From Myxococcales bacterium (GTDB lineage Bacteria; Myxococcota_A; Bradymonadia; UBA7976; UBA1532): 19,077 nt of DNA. Where the stretch lies: contig JACKDL010000057.1 of assembly GCA_020633555.1 (NCBI GenBank), positions 1-19,077 on the forward strand, in the 5' to 3' direction. Position 1 is the stretch's first letter, and every line of letters starts with the position of its first letter. A program made the position numbers and the translations under genes. Positions 1 through 9,300 of this stretch are shown here, piece after piece. A model generated the notes under the pieces. It worked only from the letters and a program-made list of their open reading frames with translations. It was not told the origin of the DNA and did no database searches.

Positions 1-3000
1 GGCCCGACTTGTTGCCCGCGCCGTCCTGGGCCTCCACCCGCCAGGTGTAGGTCTGGCCCTTCTCGACGATGCGGGTCAGGTCGTAGCCCTCCTGGGGCAG
101 CGGGTCGAAGCTGCGGCAGTCGCTGCCGTTGCACAGCTCCACCACGTACAGCACGTCGCCCTCCTCGGGATCGGTGGCCTCGGCCCAGGTGATGAAGGCC
201 TCGTCCTGCACCACCTGGCCGCCGTCGTCGGGGCTCAGGGGCACCGGCACCGAGGGCGGATCGTCGTTCTCGCTGACGAAGAACTCGGCGGTGGCGAAGG
301 TGCTGGTGCCGATGCCATCGGTGGCCCGCACGTCCACGGCGTGCCAGGTGTCCTCCGCCAGCGCGTCGGTGGGCGTCCACTCGCCGCGGCGATCCACGGC
401 GGCCACGGGCTCGCTCTCCACCAGGTAGTCGCTGCCGCCCCGCAGGCGGATCTTGAACTCGTAGCTCAGCTCCGGGTTGTCGGCGTCGGTGCTGCCCTCG
501 GCCACGAAGGTGGGCGTGCGGCTGTCCACCATGCTCCCGTCCTCGGGGGCCACGATGCGCGGCGCGGTGGGCAGGTCGTTGTTGGTGTTGATGGTGAAGC
601 TCCAGCGCTCGCTGGGCTCGCTCACGCCCACGCCGTCGCGGGCCACCACGTCCCAGGCGTACATGCCGTTCTCGGCCACGCTGGTGGTGCCGGTGTCGAA
701 GCGCACGACGTCGCCCTGCAGCACGCCGCTGCCCGAGCCCACGGCGGCGTCGGTGCGCAGGTCGTAGATGCGGAAGATGTACTGCACCTCGTCGCCGTCG
801 GGGTCCTGGCTGGGCAGGGCCTCGAGCACGGGGGCGCGCACGTCCACCACGGCGCCGTCGGCGGGCGCGCGGAGCACGGGCGGGGTGGGCAGGGTGTTCT
901 CGCTGTTGGTGCGCAGGCGCCAGGCGCGGGTCCACTCGGTGACGGCGGGGCCGCTCACGGCCCGGGCGCGCCAGTAGTAGTCCACGTCCTCGAACAGGGT
1001 GAAGGGCTCCACGGTCCAGCTCGGCCTGCCCTCGTCGGGCAGGGCGATGGGATCGCTGGCGGCGGTGAGCTGCTGCAGGTTGGCGTCGGCGTAGATCTCG
1101 ATCTCGATGAAGACCTCGGCGCCCTCCAGCGGGGACTCGGTGCGGCTGACCACGAAGGTGGGGGTCAGGGTGGTGATGCGCTCGCCCTCCTCGGGCTCCA
1201 CCAGCTCGGGCGTCGGCGGGCCGTCGTAGATGTAGGGGCTGCTGTCGTTCTCGAACTCCTCGCGGTTGCTCAGGCCGTCGCCGTCGAAGTCTTCGTCCGC
1301 GTCGTCGGCGTTGTCCGGCGACAGGCAGCGCGCGGCGCCCGGCGGGCAGGTGTTGCGCTCGTAGGTGTCGGGGATGCCGTCGTCGTCGTTGTCCTCGGGC
1401 AGCACCGGCACGGTGAGCGTGGTCTCGGCGGTGCCGCCGTCGCCGTCGTCCACCCGCACCCGGATCTCGATGGGGCTGGCCAGGTACTGGTCGTAGGTGG
1501 GCGTCCACAGCAGGCGCCCAGTGGCGGCCTCCACCTCGACCCCGGCGGGCGGGTTGATGAGCGAGAAGCGCAGCGGATCGGCGGGCCCGGCGGCGTCCTG
1601 CGCGGGCGCCACGTAGTTGTACGGCACCCCCTCACGGGCGGGGGGCTGCACGGCGATCTCCTGGAAGTACGGGGCCACGTTGGTGACCACCACCTGCACC
1701 TGGGCGGGCCGGCTCTCGCCGCCGTCCTCGTCCACCGCGATGACGGTGGCGTTGAAGATGGCGTCGTCCTCCACCTGCACGGTGAGGGTGTGATCGGCCT
1801 CGCCGGCCACCACCCGCTCGAAGTCCTGGCCGTTCACCGACCAGCGCAGGGTGATGGTGTCGTCGCCCGGATCGGCGGGGAACGCGGTGAGGACCAGCTC
1901 GCCGCCCTCGGGCACCGGGCTGTTGGACTCCACCCGCACGGTGGGGGCCACGTTCTCGATGAGCAGCTCGGCGGTGGCGTCCACGCGGTTGTCCCCGTCG
2001 TCCACCACCGCGCGGATGCGGAACAGCCCCTGATCGGGGTAGGTGTGCCGGGCGATGGCCTCCATGGAGTCCTCGATCTCGAAGGTGCCGTCGCCGTCGA
2101 AGTCGAAGCTGTAGCGCAGGACGTCGTTGCCCGGATCCTCGGCTACTGCGCGGATGACCACCTCGGCGCCCTCGTTCTGAGGCGACGCCACCTCCACGCG
2201 CAGCACGGGGATCTCGTTCTGCACCCGCACGGCCACCGTGGCCTCCACCCGGCCGCCGTCGCCGTCGTTCACCCGCACGCGCAGGGTGTAGTCGCCCTGC
2301 TGGGGCAGCGACGTCTCCTGCTCGAAGGCGGGCACGTCCACGATGTCGTAGTTGCCGTCGCCGGTGAGGTCGAAGCTGTAGCGCAGGCGGTCGTCGCCCG
2401 GATCGGTGGCCAGGCAGCGCAAGGTGAAGGGGCTGCCCTCGCGGACCACGAAGCGGTCGTTCTGGCGGGGGGTGTTCACCAGCTCGAACAGGTCGATGAC
2501 CGGCGGGGCGTTCTGCACCACCACCTCGGTGTTGCCGACGGCCCGGCCGTTGTCGTCGTCGCGCACCTGCACGCCCACCACGTAGTTGCCCTGCTGGCGG
2601 AACACATGCTCGGCCACGGGCTGGGGGCTGTTGCTCACGTCGTCGGCGAAGTCGCCGTCGTCGTCGAAGTCGAAGGAGTACGTCAGCTCGTCGGCGCCCG
2701 CGTCGGTGGCGGTGATGGTCACCCGCACGGGCGAGCCCTCGAGCACCGGGCCGTCGTTGGCCACCGAGACGATCTGCGGGTTGGCGTTGAGGATCGACAG
2801 GTTCTCCTCGCGCACCGTCTGGGCGCCGCGATCATCGGACAGGCGGATGCGGATGCGGAACAGGCCGTCGTCGGGGTAGCTGGTGGACACCCGATCCAGG
2901 CCCACGCCGCTCTGCTCGTAGACCCCGTCGTCGTCCAGGTCGTACTCGTAGGTCACCGGATCGCCGCCGGCGTCCTGGGCGATGACCTGGATGTTCACCT

Positions 3001-4411
3001 GGCTGTTCTCGAGGGTGGGGCTGTTGGTGACGACCTGGAAGATCTCGGGGGGCACGTTGCCGACCGCCACGGGGATCCGCTGCTCGGCCCGATCGCCCTC
3101 GTCGTCGGTGACCCGCACCACCAGGGTGTAGTTGCCGTCGCTGGGGTAGCGGTGGCGGGCCTCGGCGCCCAGGGCCTCGAAGGCGCCGCTGTCGGTCCAG
3201 TCGAACTCGTAGGTGAGCTGATCGGCGCCGGGGTCGAAGGCGTCCACCACGACGTTCAGGTTGTCGCCCTCGTCGATGGGCTGATCGGTGTTCACGCCGC
3301 GGATGACCGGGGCCACGTTGCGCACGCTCACCCGGCCGCGGGCGGTGTCCACCTTGCCGCCGGCGTCGGTGACCCGCAGGCCCACGAAGAACACGCCGTT
3401 GTCGGGGAAGGTGGCAAAGGCGTTGGCGCCCTGGGCGTCGTCGTACTGCCCGTCGTTGTCGAAGTCCCACGCGTACTGCAGGGGCAGGCCCTCGGGATCG
3501 AAGGAGTCGCCCGCCGAGAGCTGCACCTGGCCGCCCTCGTCCACGCCGTAGGGGCCGCCGGCGTCGGCGATGGGGCTGGCGTTGGGCAGCGACACGTCGA
3601 AGTTGCGCACCGCGTTGCGCTGGGCGGGGGTCATGCCGTCCAGCAGCTCCACGTCGCGGGCCCGCAGCAGGTTGTCCACCTCGTCGATGGCGGCGAGCCG
3701 CTGGGGCTCCACCACCACGGCGGTGAGGAAGGCCGCGGTGGTGCCGGGCAGGATGGCCACCCGCTCGAAGCGCCACGACATGGCCCCGTTGAGGCCGCCG
3801 TAGTTCGCGGCGATGGCGGCGGGGGTGGAGTCGGCGCCGGCGCCGAAGACCAGGGCCGCCACCGAGGGCGAGCCCGCGTCCACGTTGTCGTCGTCCAGCA
3901 CCCACCAGCGGTCGAAGGTCTCGAGCACCGCGTCATCGGAGTGGGTGCGCCACAGGGTCGTGGCGTTGTTGACGCGCTCGTTGCCGGTGACCGAGCCCAC
4001 CCGCACCGTCACCGTGATGGGCGCCCCGGTGTTGTTGGTGAGCGTGTCCAGATAGCGCACGAAGCCGTTGGCCAGGGCCTGGCCGGCGCTGGGCACGTAC
4101 ACCCGCCGCTGCACGTCCAGGCCGTGGATGGTGCGCACGGCCATGGCCCGCTGCCGGTTGTTCAGCTCGGCGGCCGAGGCGGCGCCGCCGGCGTCGTACA
4201 GATCGCCGCCGCCGCAGGCCTGGTCGCAGTCCGCGCAGGCCTGTACGCAGAGCTTCGGCCAGCTCCCGAAGACGCCGGGCGCTGAGAGCTCGCCGCCGCC
4301 GGTGTCACGGATGGTGTAGCTGGTGCCGTTGGGCGCCTGCAGGTTCACGTCGGCCAGCGCCGGGGCCCAGGCCAGGCAGAGCGCCAGCCCGAGCATCTTC
4401 CGCGCGATCAT
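1..4411 (-). CDS. Secreted multi-domain PKD-repeat protein (partial, C-terminus off the window)
   Basis: This frame is open from an ATG at 4411 to the left window edge, giving 1470 codons with no stop, so the C-terminus is missing. The N-terminus is a Sec signal peptide (MIARKMLGLALCLAWAPALA). A unique domain follows, up to about residue 270, with a Cys cluster C55-x3-C59-x2-C62-x3-C66 and a beta-rich stretch. Seven PKD-type repeats follow (about residues 275-900), with signatures such as YAWDFDNDGQYDD, YSFDFDDDGDF and YSFDFDGDGTF. Next come a putative-Ig/cadherin-like domain (FSLINPPAGVEVEAATG, near residue 950), an acidic thrombospondin-type-3-like calcium segment (DNDDDGIPD ... DEDFDGDGLSN, about 1000-1045) and four FN3/Ig-like repeats. 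PKD and FN3 domains are extracellular adhesion or spacer modules. The protein is therefore probably exported, as a surface or released adhesin or part of a degradative complex. No catalytic domain is visible in the part present. A strong purine-rich ribosome site precedes the ATG. The gene lies 72 bases downstream of the SUMF1-like lipoprotein gene on the same strand. Confidence 0.9.
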   Translation of the reverse strand, partial: MIARKMLGLALCLAWAPALADVNLQAPNGTSYTIRDTGGGELSAPGVFGSWPKLCVQACADCDQACGGGDLYDAGGAASAAELNNRQRAMAVRTIHGLDVQRRVYVPSAGQALANGFVRYLDTLTNNTGAPITVTVRVGSVTGNERVNNATTLWRTHSDDAVLETFDRWWVLDDDNVDAGSPSVAALVFGAGADSTPAAIAANYGGLNGAMSWRFERVAILPGTTAAFLTAVVVEPQRLAAIDEVDNLLRARDVELLDGMTPAQRNAVRNFDVSLPNASPIADAGGPYGVDEGGQVQLSAGDSFDPEGLPLQYAWDFDNDGQYDDAQGANAFATFPDNGVFFVGLRVTDAGGKVDTARGRVSVRNVAPVIRGVNTDQPIDEGDNLNVVVDAFDPGADQLTYEFDWTDSGAFEALGAEARHRYPSDGNYTLVVRVTDDEGDRAEQRIPVAVGNVPPEIFQVVTNSPTLENSQVNIQVIAQDAGGDPVTYEYDLDDDGVYEQSGVGLDRVSTSYPDDGLFRIRIRLSDDRGAQTVREENLSILNANPQIVSVANDGPVLEGSPVRVTITATDAGADELTYSFDFDDDGDFADDVSNSPQPVAEHVFRQQGNYVVGVQVRDDDNGRAVGNTEVVVQNAPPVIDLFELVNTPRQNDRFVVREGSPFTLRCLATDPGDDRLRYSFDLTGDGNYDIVDVPAFEQETSLPQQGDYTLRVRVNDGDGGRVEATVAVRVQNEIPVLRVEVASPQNEGAEVVIRAVAEDPGNDVLRYSFDFDGDGTFEIEDSMEAIARHTYPDQGLFRIRAVVDDGDNRVDATAELLIENVAPTVRVESNSPVPEGGELVLTAFPADPGDDTITLRWSVNGQDFERVVAGEADHTLTVQVEDDAIFNATVIAVDEDGGESRPAQVQVVVTNVAPYFQEIAVQPPAREGVPYNYVAPAQDAAGPADPLRFSLINPPAGVEVEAATGRLLWTPTYDQYLASPIEIRVRVDDGDGGTAETTLTVPVLPEDNDDDGIPDTYERNTCPPGAARCLSPDNADDADEDFDGDGLSNREEFENDSSPYIYDGPPTPELVEPEEGERITTLTPTFVVSRTESPLEGAEVFIEIEIYADANLQQLTAASDPIALPDEGRPSWTVEPFTLFEDVDYYWRARAVSGPAVTEWTRAWRLRTNSENTLPTPPVLRAPADGAVVDVRAPVLEALPSQDPDGDEVQYIFRIYDLRTDAAVGSGSGVLQGDVVRFDTGTTSVAENGMYAWDVVARDGVGVSEPSERWSFTINTNNDLPTAPRIVAPEDGSMVDSRTPTFVAEGSTDADNPELSYEFKIRLRGGSDYLVESEPVAAVDRRGEWTPTDALAEDTWHAVDVRATDGIGTSTFATAEFFVSENDDPPSVPVPLSPDDGGQVVQDEAFITWAEATDPEEGDVLYVVELCNGSDCRSFDPLPQEGYDLTRIVEKGQTYTWRVEAQDGAGNKSG

Positions 4412-4418
4412 GTCGCCA

Positions 4419-4430
4419 CCCCCCAAAGGT
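4419..4430 (-). promoter_or_regulatory. Ribosome binding site of the PKD-protein gene
   Basis: Minus-strand ACCTTTGGGGGG lies 7 bases before the ATG at 4411. It nearly matches ACCTTTGGGAGG before the gene at 6321, which supports both start choices. Confidence 0.5.
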
Positions 4431-4444
4431 GCTTCCCGGGGCGG

Positions 4445-4453
4445 ACGATAGCA
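4445..4453 (-). promoter_or_regulatory. Putative extended -10 of the PKD-protein gene
   Basis: Read on the minus strand, the sequence is TGCTATCGT, which resembles an extended -10 (TGnTATAAT) and lies 33 bases before the ATG at 4411. The same layout occurs before the plus-strand gene at 6321 (TGCTAGCGT, also followed by GTCC and a CGCC-rich stretch). No convincing -35 is visible at 16-18 bases. Confidence 0.35.
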
Positions 4454-4483
4454 CAAGGGGTCAGGCCAACCGGAAAACCCGCG

Positions 4484-6208
4484 TCACCGATTGGCGGCGC
4501 AGCGGAAGCCCACGTCGGGCACCCCCGCGGTGGGCAGCATGAGCGAGCGCAGGCCGCGGTAGGTCAGGGCGGCGAAGGCGGCGCCCGCGCGGTAGTTGCC
4601 GCCGCGCACCGGCACGTAGTCGCCCACCTCGCCGGCGGGGGGATCGCGCTGCATGTCGCGCAGGCGGCCGTAGAGCTGCCGGTCGAGCCGGCCGGCCGTC
4701 ATCTCGCTGACGTTGCCGCCCAGATCCTGCACGCCCTGGGCGGTGCGATCGGGGGCGTAGGCGCCCGCGCGGGAGGGCGTGCCCAGGCAGTTGGCGACGT
4801 TGGCGGTGACGCAGGGCTCGGGGGCCCCGTCGCCCCAGGGGTAGCGCCGGGCCTGCTGGGGGGTGTCGCCGCGGGCGGCGCGCTCCCACTCGAACTCGGT
4901 GGGCAGCCGCCGGCCCGCCCAGGCGCAGTACTGGGACGCCTGGACCTGGCTCACCCACACCACGGGCTCGTCGGCGCGGGCGGGATCGGCGTACCAGCCC
5001 GCGGAGTTGGCGTTCGGGGCGGCGCGCGGCGGCCCGCAGCGCTCGGCGGCCACGCACGCGGCGTACTGGGCGTTGGTGACCTCGTGGGCCTCCATGCGGA
5101 AGCCCGACAGCACCACCGTGCGCTGGGGGGTGTCGTCGCAGATGCCGTCGGCGCAGCCGGTGGCCTGGTCCTGCGGGTTGCCGATGAGCACGGGCCCCTC
5201 GGGGATGGGCACCAGCGGGCTGCGGCGGTCGGTGGGGCAGCCGTCGTCGGCGAAGCCGTTGCAGTCGTTGTCCACGCCGTCGCAGGCCTCGGCGGCCCCC
5301 GGGTAGCTGTTGGGATCGTCGGGGGCGCAGTCGCCGGCGTTGGCGCTCACCCCGTCGCCGTCCCGATCGGCGTCGTCGTCGCAGGCGTCGCCGTTGCCGT
5401 CGCCGTCGGCGTCCGCCTGATCGGGGTTGGCCACGTTGCGGCAGTTGTCACACAGGTCCCCCACGCCGTCGCCCTCGCGGTCGGTCTGCAGGGGATCGGC
5501 CAGCTCGGGGCACACGTCCACGTCGTCGGCGATGCCGTCGTCGTCCTGGTCGGGGAAGCACTCGATGTCCTGCCCGTCGCAGTCCTGGTCGATGCCGTCG
5601 GCGCAGATCTCGCGGGCGCCGGGGTGCACGGTGATGTCGCCGTCGTTGCAGTCGCCGTCGGCCACGCTCACGCCGTCCAGATCCATGTCGACCTCGTCGC
5701 AGCCGCGGTCGCGGCCGTCGCAGTCCTGGTCGATGCCGTCCTCGCAGATGTCGGGCAGATCGGGCCGGCGCCGGGCGGTGGTGTCGTCGCAGTCGCCCTG
5801 GGCCGGCGTGAAGCCGTCGCCGTCGGCGTCCACGTCGTCGCAGGCCGCGTCGCCGCCCACGCAGTCCTGGTCGATGCCGTCGCCGCAGATCTCGCGGGCG
5901 TTGGGGTTCACCAGCGGGTCGCTGTCGTCGCAGTCGCCGTCGGCCACGGTGTAGCCGTCCAGGTCGTCGTCCTGGCGGTCGCAGGCCAGGTCGCGCCCGT
6001 TGCAGTCCTGGTCGATGCCGTCATCGCAGATCTCGCGAGCGTCGGGGTTGATGGCCGGATCGGTGTCGTCGCAGTCGACGCCCGCGGCGTAGCCGTCGCC
6101 GTCGCCGTCGGGCCCGCCGGCGCCGCCGTCGCCCGTGGCGGGCTCGTCCTTGGTCACGCAGGCGGAAAGGGCCAGGGCGGCCAGCAAGGTGGCCAGCAAG
6201 CGGGTCAT
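4484..6208 (-). CDS. Lipoprotein with MopE-type calcium/metal-binding repeats and SUMF1 (FGE-sulfatase-like) domain
   Basis: 574 residues. The ATG at 6208 was chosen because it begins a clear lipoprotein signal (MTRLLATLLAALALSAC, lipidated Cys17) and has a GGGGGAG ribosome site. The frame stays open further upstream, but that stretch lacks signal-peptide character and would overlap the divergent promoter region. Residues 35-216 hold four MopE-type repeats (DGDC.D ... EIC.DGIDQDC), residues 217-280 two thrombospondin-type-3-like Asp-rich segments, and residues 281-324 a fifth MopE-type unit. Residues 331-574 form a formylglycine-generating-enzyme-type fold with the family landmarks EVTNAQYAACV, CAWAGRRLPTEFEWERAAR, YPWGD, QDLGGNVSEMT, VRGGNYR and GFRCA. 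The catalytic cysteines that follow RGG(S/N)W in true FGEs are absent: the stretch after RGG reads NYRAGAAFAALTYRG. Formylglycine generation is therefore unlikely, and a structural or ligand-binding role of this fold is more probable. Predicted location is anchored in the cell envelope facing the periplasm or outside. It is probably transcribed from the divergent region at 6209-6320. Confidence 0.9.
   Translation of the reverse strand: MTRLLATLLAALALSACVTKDEPATGDGGAGGPDGDGDGYAAGVDCDDTDPAINPDAREICDDGIDQDCNGRDLACDRQDDDLDGYTVADGDCDDSDPLVNPNAREICGDGIDQDCVGGDAACDDVDADGDGFTPAQGDCDDTTARRRPDLPDICEDGIDQDCDGRDRGCDEVDMDLDGVSVADGDCNDGDITVHPGAREICADGIDQDCDGQDIECFPDQDDDGIADDVDVCPELADPLQTDREGDGVGDLCDNCRNVANPDQADADGDGNGDACDDDADRDGDGVSANAGDCAPDDPNSYPGAAEACDGVDNDCNGFADDGCPTDRRSPLVPIPEGPVLIGNPQDQATGCADGICDDTPQRTVVLSGFRMEAHEVTNAQYAACVAAERCGPPRAAPNANSAGWYADPARADEPVVWVSQVQASQYCAWAGRRLPTEFEWERAARGDTPQQARRYPWGDGAPEPCVTANVANCLGTPSRAGAYAPDRTAQGVQDLGGNVSEMTAGRLDRQLYGRLRDMQRDPPAGEVGDYVPVRGGNYRAGAAFAALTYRGLRSLMLPTAGVPDVGFRCAANR
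5561..6106 (-). repeat. Four tandem MopE-type repeats with an exact 141-base period
   Basis: The word encoding the DGIDQDC core (plus strand: cagtcctggtcgatgccgtc) begins at 5580, 5721, 5862 and 6003. The spacing is exactly 141 bases, or 47 residues, each time. The flanking sequence has diverged more than the cores. Each unit carries paired cysteines and Asp-rich loops, as expected for disulfide-stabilised metal-binding repeats. Confidence 0.85.
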
Positions 6209-6240
6209 CGGGCTCCCCCGGAGGTTGGGTCCAGGCCGTG

Positions 6241-6270
6241 AAGGTAGGGCGCCCATGTGGGGCGGGGCAA
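6241..6270 (-). promoter_or_regulatory. Putative promoter of the SUMF1-like lipoprotein gene
   Basis: Minus-strand TTGCCC (6265-6270) and TACCTT (6241-6246) are 18 bases apart, and the -10 ends 32 bases before the ATG at 6208. The matches to the sigma-70 consensus are partial. The layout resembles the candidate promoter at 17991-18019. Confidence 0.35.
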
Positions 6271-6283
6271 TCGGGCTGGGCCG

Positions 6284-6292
6284 TGCTAGCGT
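6284..6292 (+). promoter_or_regulatory. Putative extended -10 of the WD40 gene
   Basis: TGCTAGCGT lies 28 bases before the ATG at 6321. It closely matches TGCTATCGT before the PKD-protein gene, and both are followed by a CGCC-rich stretch and an ACCTTTGGG ribosome-site leader. No clear -35 is visible. Confidence 0.35.
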
Positions 6293-6303
6293 CCCGCCGC
6301 CAC

Positions 6304-6315
6304 ACCTTTGGGAGG
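6304..6315 (+). promoter_or_regulatory. Ribosome binding site that decides the WD40 gene start
   Basis: ACCTTTGGGAGG lies 5 bases before the ATG at 6321. The frame is open back to an ATG at 6135, but that would overlap the divergent lipoprotein gene and lacks a comparable site. Confidence 0.6.
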
Positions 6316-6320
6316 GCCAC

Positions 6321-9300
6321 ATGGGCGGCTGGTTCGACTTCCTGCGAGACAAAGCGGCGCGGATCGCGGCCGCCGAAGCCCGGGCGGCCGAGGTCGCCGC
6401 GGGCGACGGCTGGCAGGACGCGGTGTGGGCCGCGCTGGACGACGTGGCCTTCGTGCCGCGGGTGTACGCGGCGGTGGCCGCGCGGGATCCGGCGGTGACC
6501 TTCGCCTTCGATCGCGCCCAGCGGGCCCTGGGCAACGACGCCGCCGCGGTGCGCGGCCTGCTGGAGGAGGGCGTGGGGCCCGCCGCGGCCTGGCTGGCCC
6601 ACCAGCTCTACACGGCGCGGGCGTCGGCCCTGGGGGGCTTGCTGCTCAGCGGCGCGGATCTGGGCCGCCCGGTCACGGCCCTGGTGCCCGAGGCGGTGTG
6701 GGGCCCGCACGCGCTGGTGCTGGCCGGCAGCCCCCACGCCACCGATCGCGACGCCGCCCTGGCCGTGCCCGATCGCAGCCCGCAGTGGCAGGCGATCCAG
6801 GCGCTGCGCATGGCCGATCGCGACGACGCGCGGGCCGATCCGGTGCTGCGCGAGGTCCTGATCGCGGTGGCCGAAGGGCAGGCCGAGGCCTGGGGGCTCG
6901 CGGGGGACCGCGGCGCCCCCGGCGCCCTGCTGGAGGCGGCGGCGGCTCGCAAGCTGACGGGGGTGCGCGCTGCGGCAGTAGCGCTGGTGAGCGGCCCCGC
7001 GGTGCTCGAGGCGGGCTGGGCCCTGTGCCACCTGCCCGGCGACGAAGGCCTGGAGACGCTGCGGGCCCTGCGCCGCCAGCGGCTGGGGGATGACCGCACC
7101 GACCGGGTGGCCCGGCTGGCCTGTGCGCTGCCCATCGCCGTGGCGTCCCCCACGCCGGGCGCCGTGGCCGATGCCCTGGTGCAGGCCCGGGCCGTGCGGG
7201 CGGATGTGGGCCTGCAGCGCTACGGCTGGCCCAAGGTGGAGCACCTGAACGCCCTGCACCGGCTGGTGGGCGAGGCGCTGCTGCGCTTCGGGCACCAGGG
7301 CGAGCGGGCCTGGGTGGCAGGCTTCGCCCACCGCGACGACCGCCGGCTGCGGGCGCTGGCCGACCGGGCCCTGCGGGGCGCCCCGCCGCGCACCTTCTGG
7401 GACGCCGCGCGGGTGGACGCCGCGGACGTCGCGGGCGTGATCGCGGCGCTGGAGAGCCCCGACACCGTGTTCGTGGAGGCCGCCTTCAACCGTCTGCGCG
7501 GCGAAGAGGGGCTGGACGCCCCCCAGCGCGCCCGCGTCACCGCGGCGGCGGTGGCGCACATCGAGGCCCGGGACGAGGTGGGTCTGCAGCGCATCGACCA
7601 GGCCGATCCCGACGCCCGCGCCGCCCTGCGCTGGCTGGCGGCCCTGCCCGCCGGCGAGCAGCGGCCGCTGGCCAAGGCCGGCGAGGCCCACCTGTGGATT
7701 CGCCGCCTCGTGCTCGAAGAGAAGCCCGCCGGCTGGCCCCTGCCGCGGCCCGAGGGCCGCTGGGTGGCTACGGCCTTCGACCGGGCGCCGTTCCTGGTGG
7801 GCAAGCAGATCAACGGGCTGGCCGTGAGCCCCGACGGCGCGCTGGTGTTGACGGTGGGCGACGGGCTGGCGGCCCTGGTGGATCCGGCCACGGGGGCGCT
7901 GGTGCGCCGGCTCGAGTCGCCCATCGGCTGGGCCTTCGCGGCGGCCTTCGACCCCACCGGGGAGCGGGTGGTGGTGACCTTCCACGCCGGCCATGTGCGG
8001 GTGTACGAGGTGGCCACCGGCGCCTGGCTGTACGCCCTGGAGGGCCACGGCGGTGTGCCCCATGGTGTGCGCTGCGCGGCCTGGCTGGCGGACGGCCGGA
8101 CCGTGATCACCGGCGGCGCCGACGGGCGGCTCATCGGCTGGGACGTCGCCACGCGGGCGGCGCGCTGGGTGCTGCCCGGCGAGGGCACCTGGCAGGCGGT
8201 GGCCCAGGGCCCCGACGGCACGGTGCGGGCCAGCCTGAACAAGGCCACCGGCGGCCAGAAGAACCGCCTGGCCACGGTGGATCCGCAGACCGGCGCGGCC
8301 ACCTGGGCCGATCGCGAGGCGAGCGTGTGGGCCCTGGCCTGGGCGGACGGCGCCTGGGCCGAGGGCGGCGAGGCGTCGCCCGTGGTGTGCGGCGCCCGGC
8401 GCTGGTCGGTGGGGCGGGTGACAGCGCTGGCCGCCGACGCCCAGGGCCTGTGGGCCGCCAGCGAGTCGGGCCGGCTGTGCCGCCTGGCCTGGGACGGCGA
8501 GGTGACCGACGTGGCCACGGGCAACCCCTTGTGGAGTCTGGCGTTGGCCCCCGACGGCGCGGTGTACGCCGGCGGCAAGGCCGGCAGGGTCATGGTGGTG
8601 CGCGACGGGGCGCTGGTGGGCGAGGCCAAGGCCCTGCACACCACCCGGGTGGTGGCCGCCGTGCCCCTGGGCGACAGCGCCGACCTGGTCACCGTGGACT
8701 GGGACGGCCAGGTGATCCGCTGGACCGCCGACGGCCAGGGCGCGCGGGTGGTCGACCTGGGCGTGACCGCCGAGTCCATGGCCGCCTGGGGCGCCGACCA
8801 CGTGGCCGTGGGCACCCGGAAGGGCCTGCGGCTGGTGCGCCTGAGCGACGGCGCCGTGGTGGCGCAGACCGAGGCGCGGGCCGACGAAATCGCATTGCAG
8901 AACAATCGCTTGGCGCACAGCGACGGGGCCGGGCTGCAGGTGCTCCGGCTGCCCGATCTGGCCCCCGAGCCGCCCGTGGCGCTGGGCCGCGCCAAGGTGA
9001 ACGCGGTGTGCGCCCTGCCCGACGGCGGCTGGCTGGTGGGCACCGAGGCCGGCGCCGTGGCCCGGGTGAGCGCGGTCGGTGCGGTGGCGTGGCAGCGGCA
9101 GGCCCACGGGGCCGACAAGTACGAGGAGGGCAACCCGCACGCCAACTGCTGCAGCGTCGTGGCCGCTCCGGACGGCCGCTGGCTGGCGAGCGCGGCCACC
9201 GATCACACGGCCCGGGTGTTCACCCCCGAGGGTGAGCCCCTGTGGCGCATCAGCACCGGCTTCGGGCTGTTCAACCGGCTGGCGGTGTCCCCCGACGGGC

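Noticed and set aside
341..4285. A 1314-codon open frame on the plus strand
   Set aside because: It is antisense to the PKD gene, low in complexity (Val/Gly/His/Ala-rich) and arises from third-position GC bias. The minus-strand frame has a signal peptide and recognisable domains.
5237..6106. CRISPR-like regular repeats
   Set aside because: The 141-base period encodes protein repeats in frame. There are no short identical repeats with unique spacers of CRISPR size.
5084..6241. A 385-codon plus-strand frame rich in Val/Ala/Gly
   Set aside because: It is an antisense shadow of the MopE repeats; its apparent repeats mirror the coding repeats.
6135..6320. Upstream ATG for the WD40 gene at 6135
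   Set aside because: It would overlap the divergent lipoprotein gene and bypass the strong ribosome site at 6304-6315.
6021..9206. A 1061-codon open frame on the minus strand
   Set aside because: It is antisense to the WD40 gene, rich in Gly/His/Gln/Pro, has no recognisable domain, and crosses the start region of two real genes.
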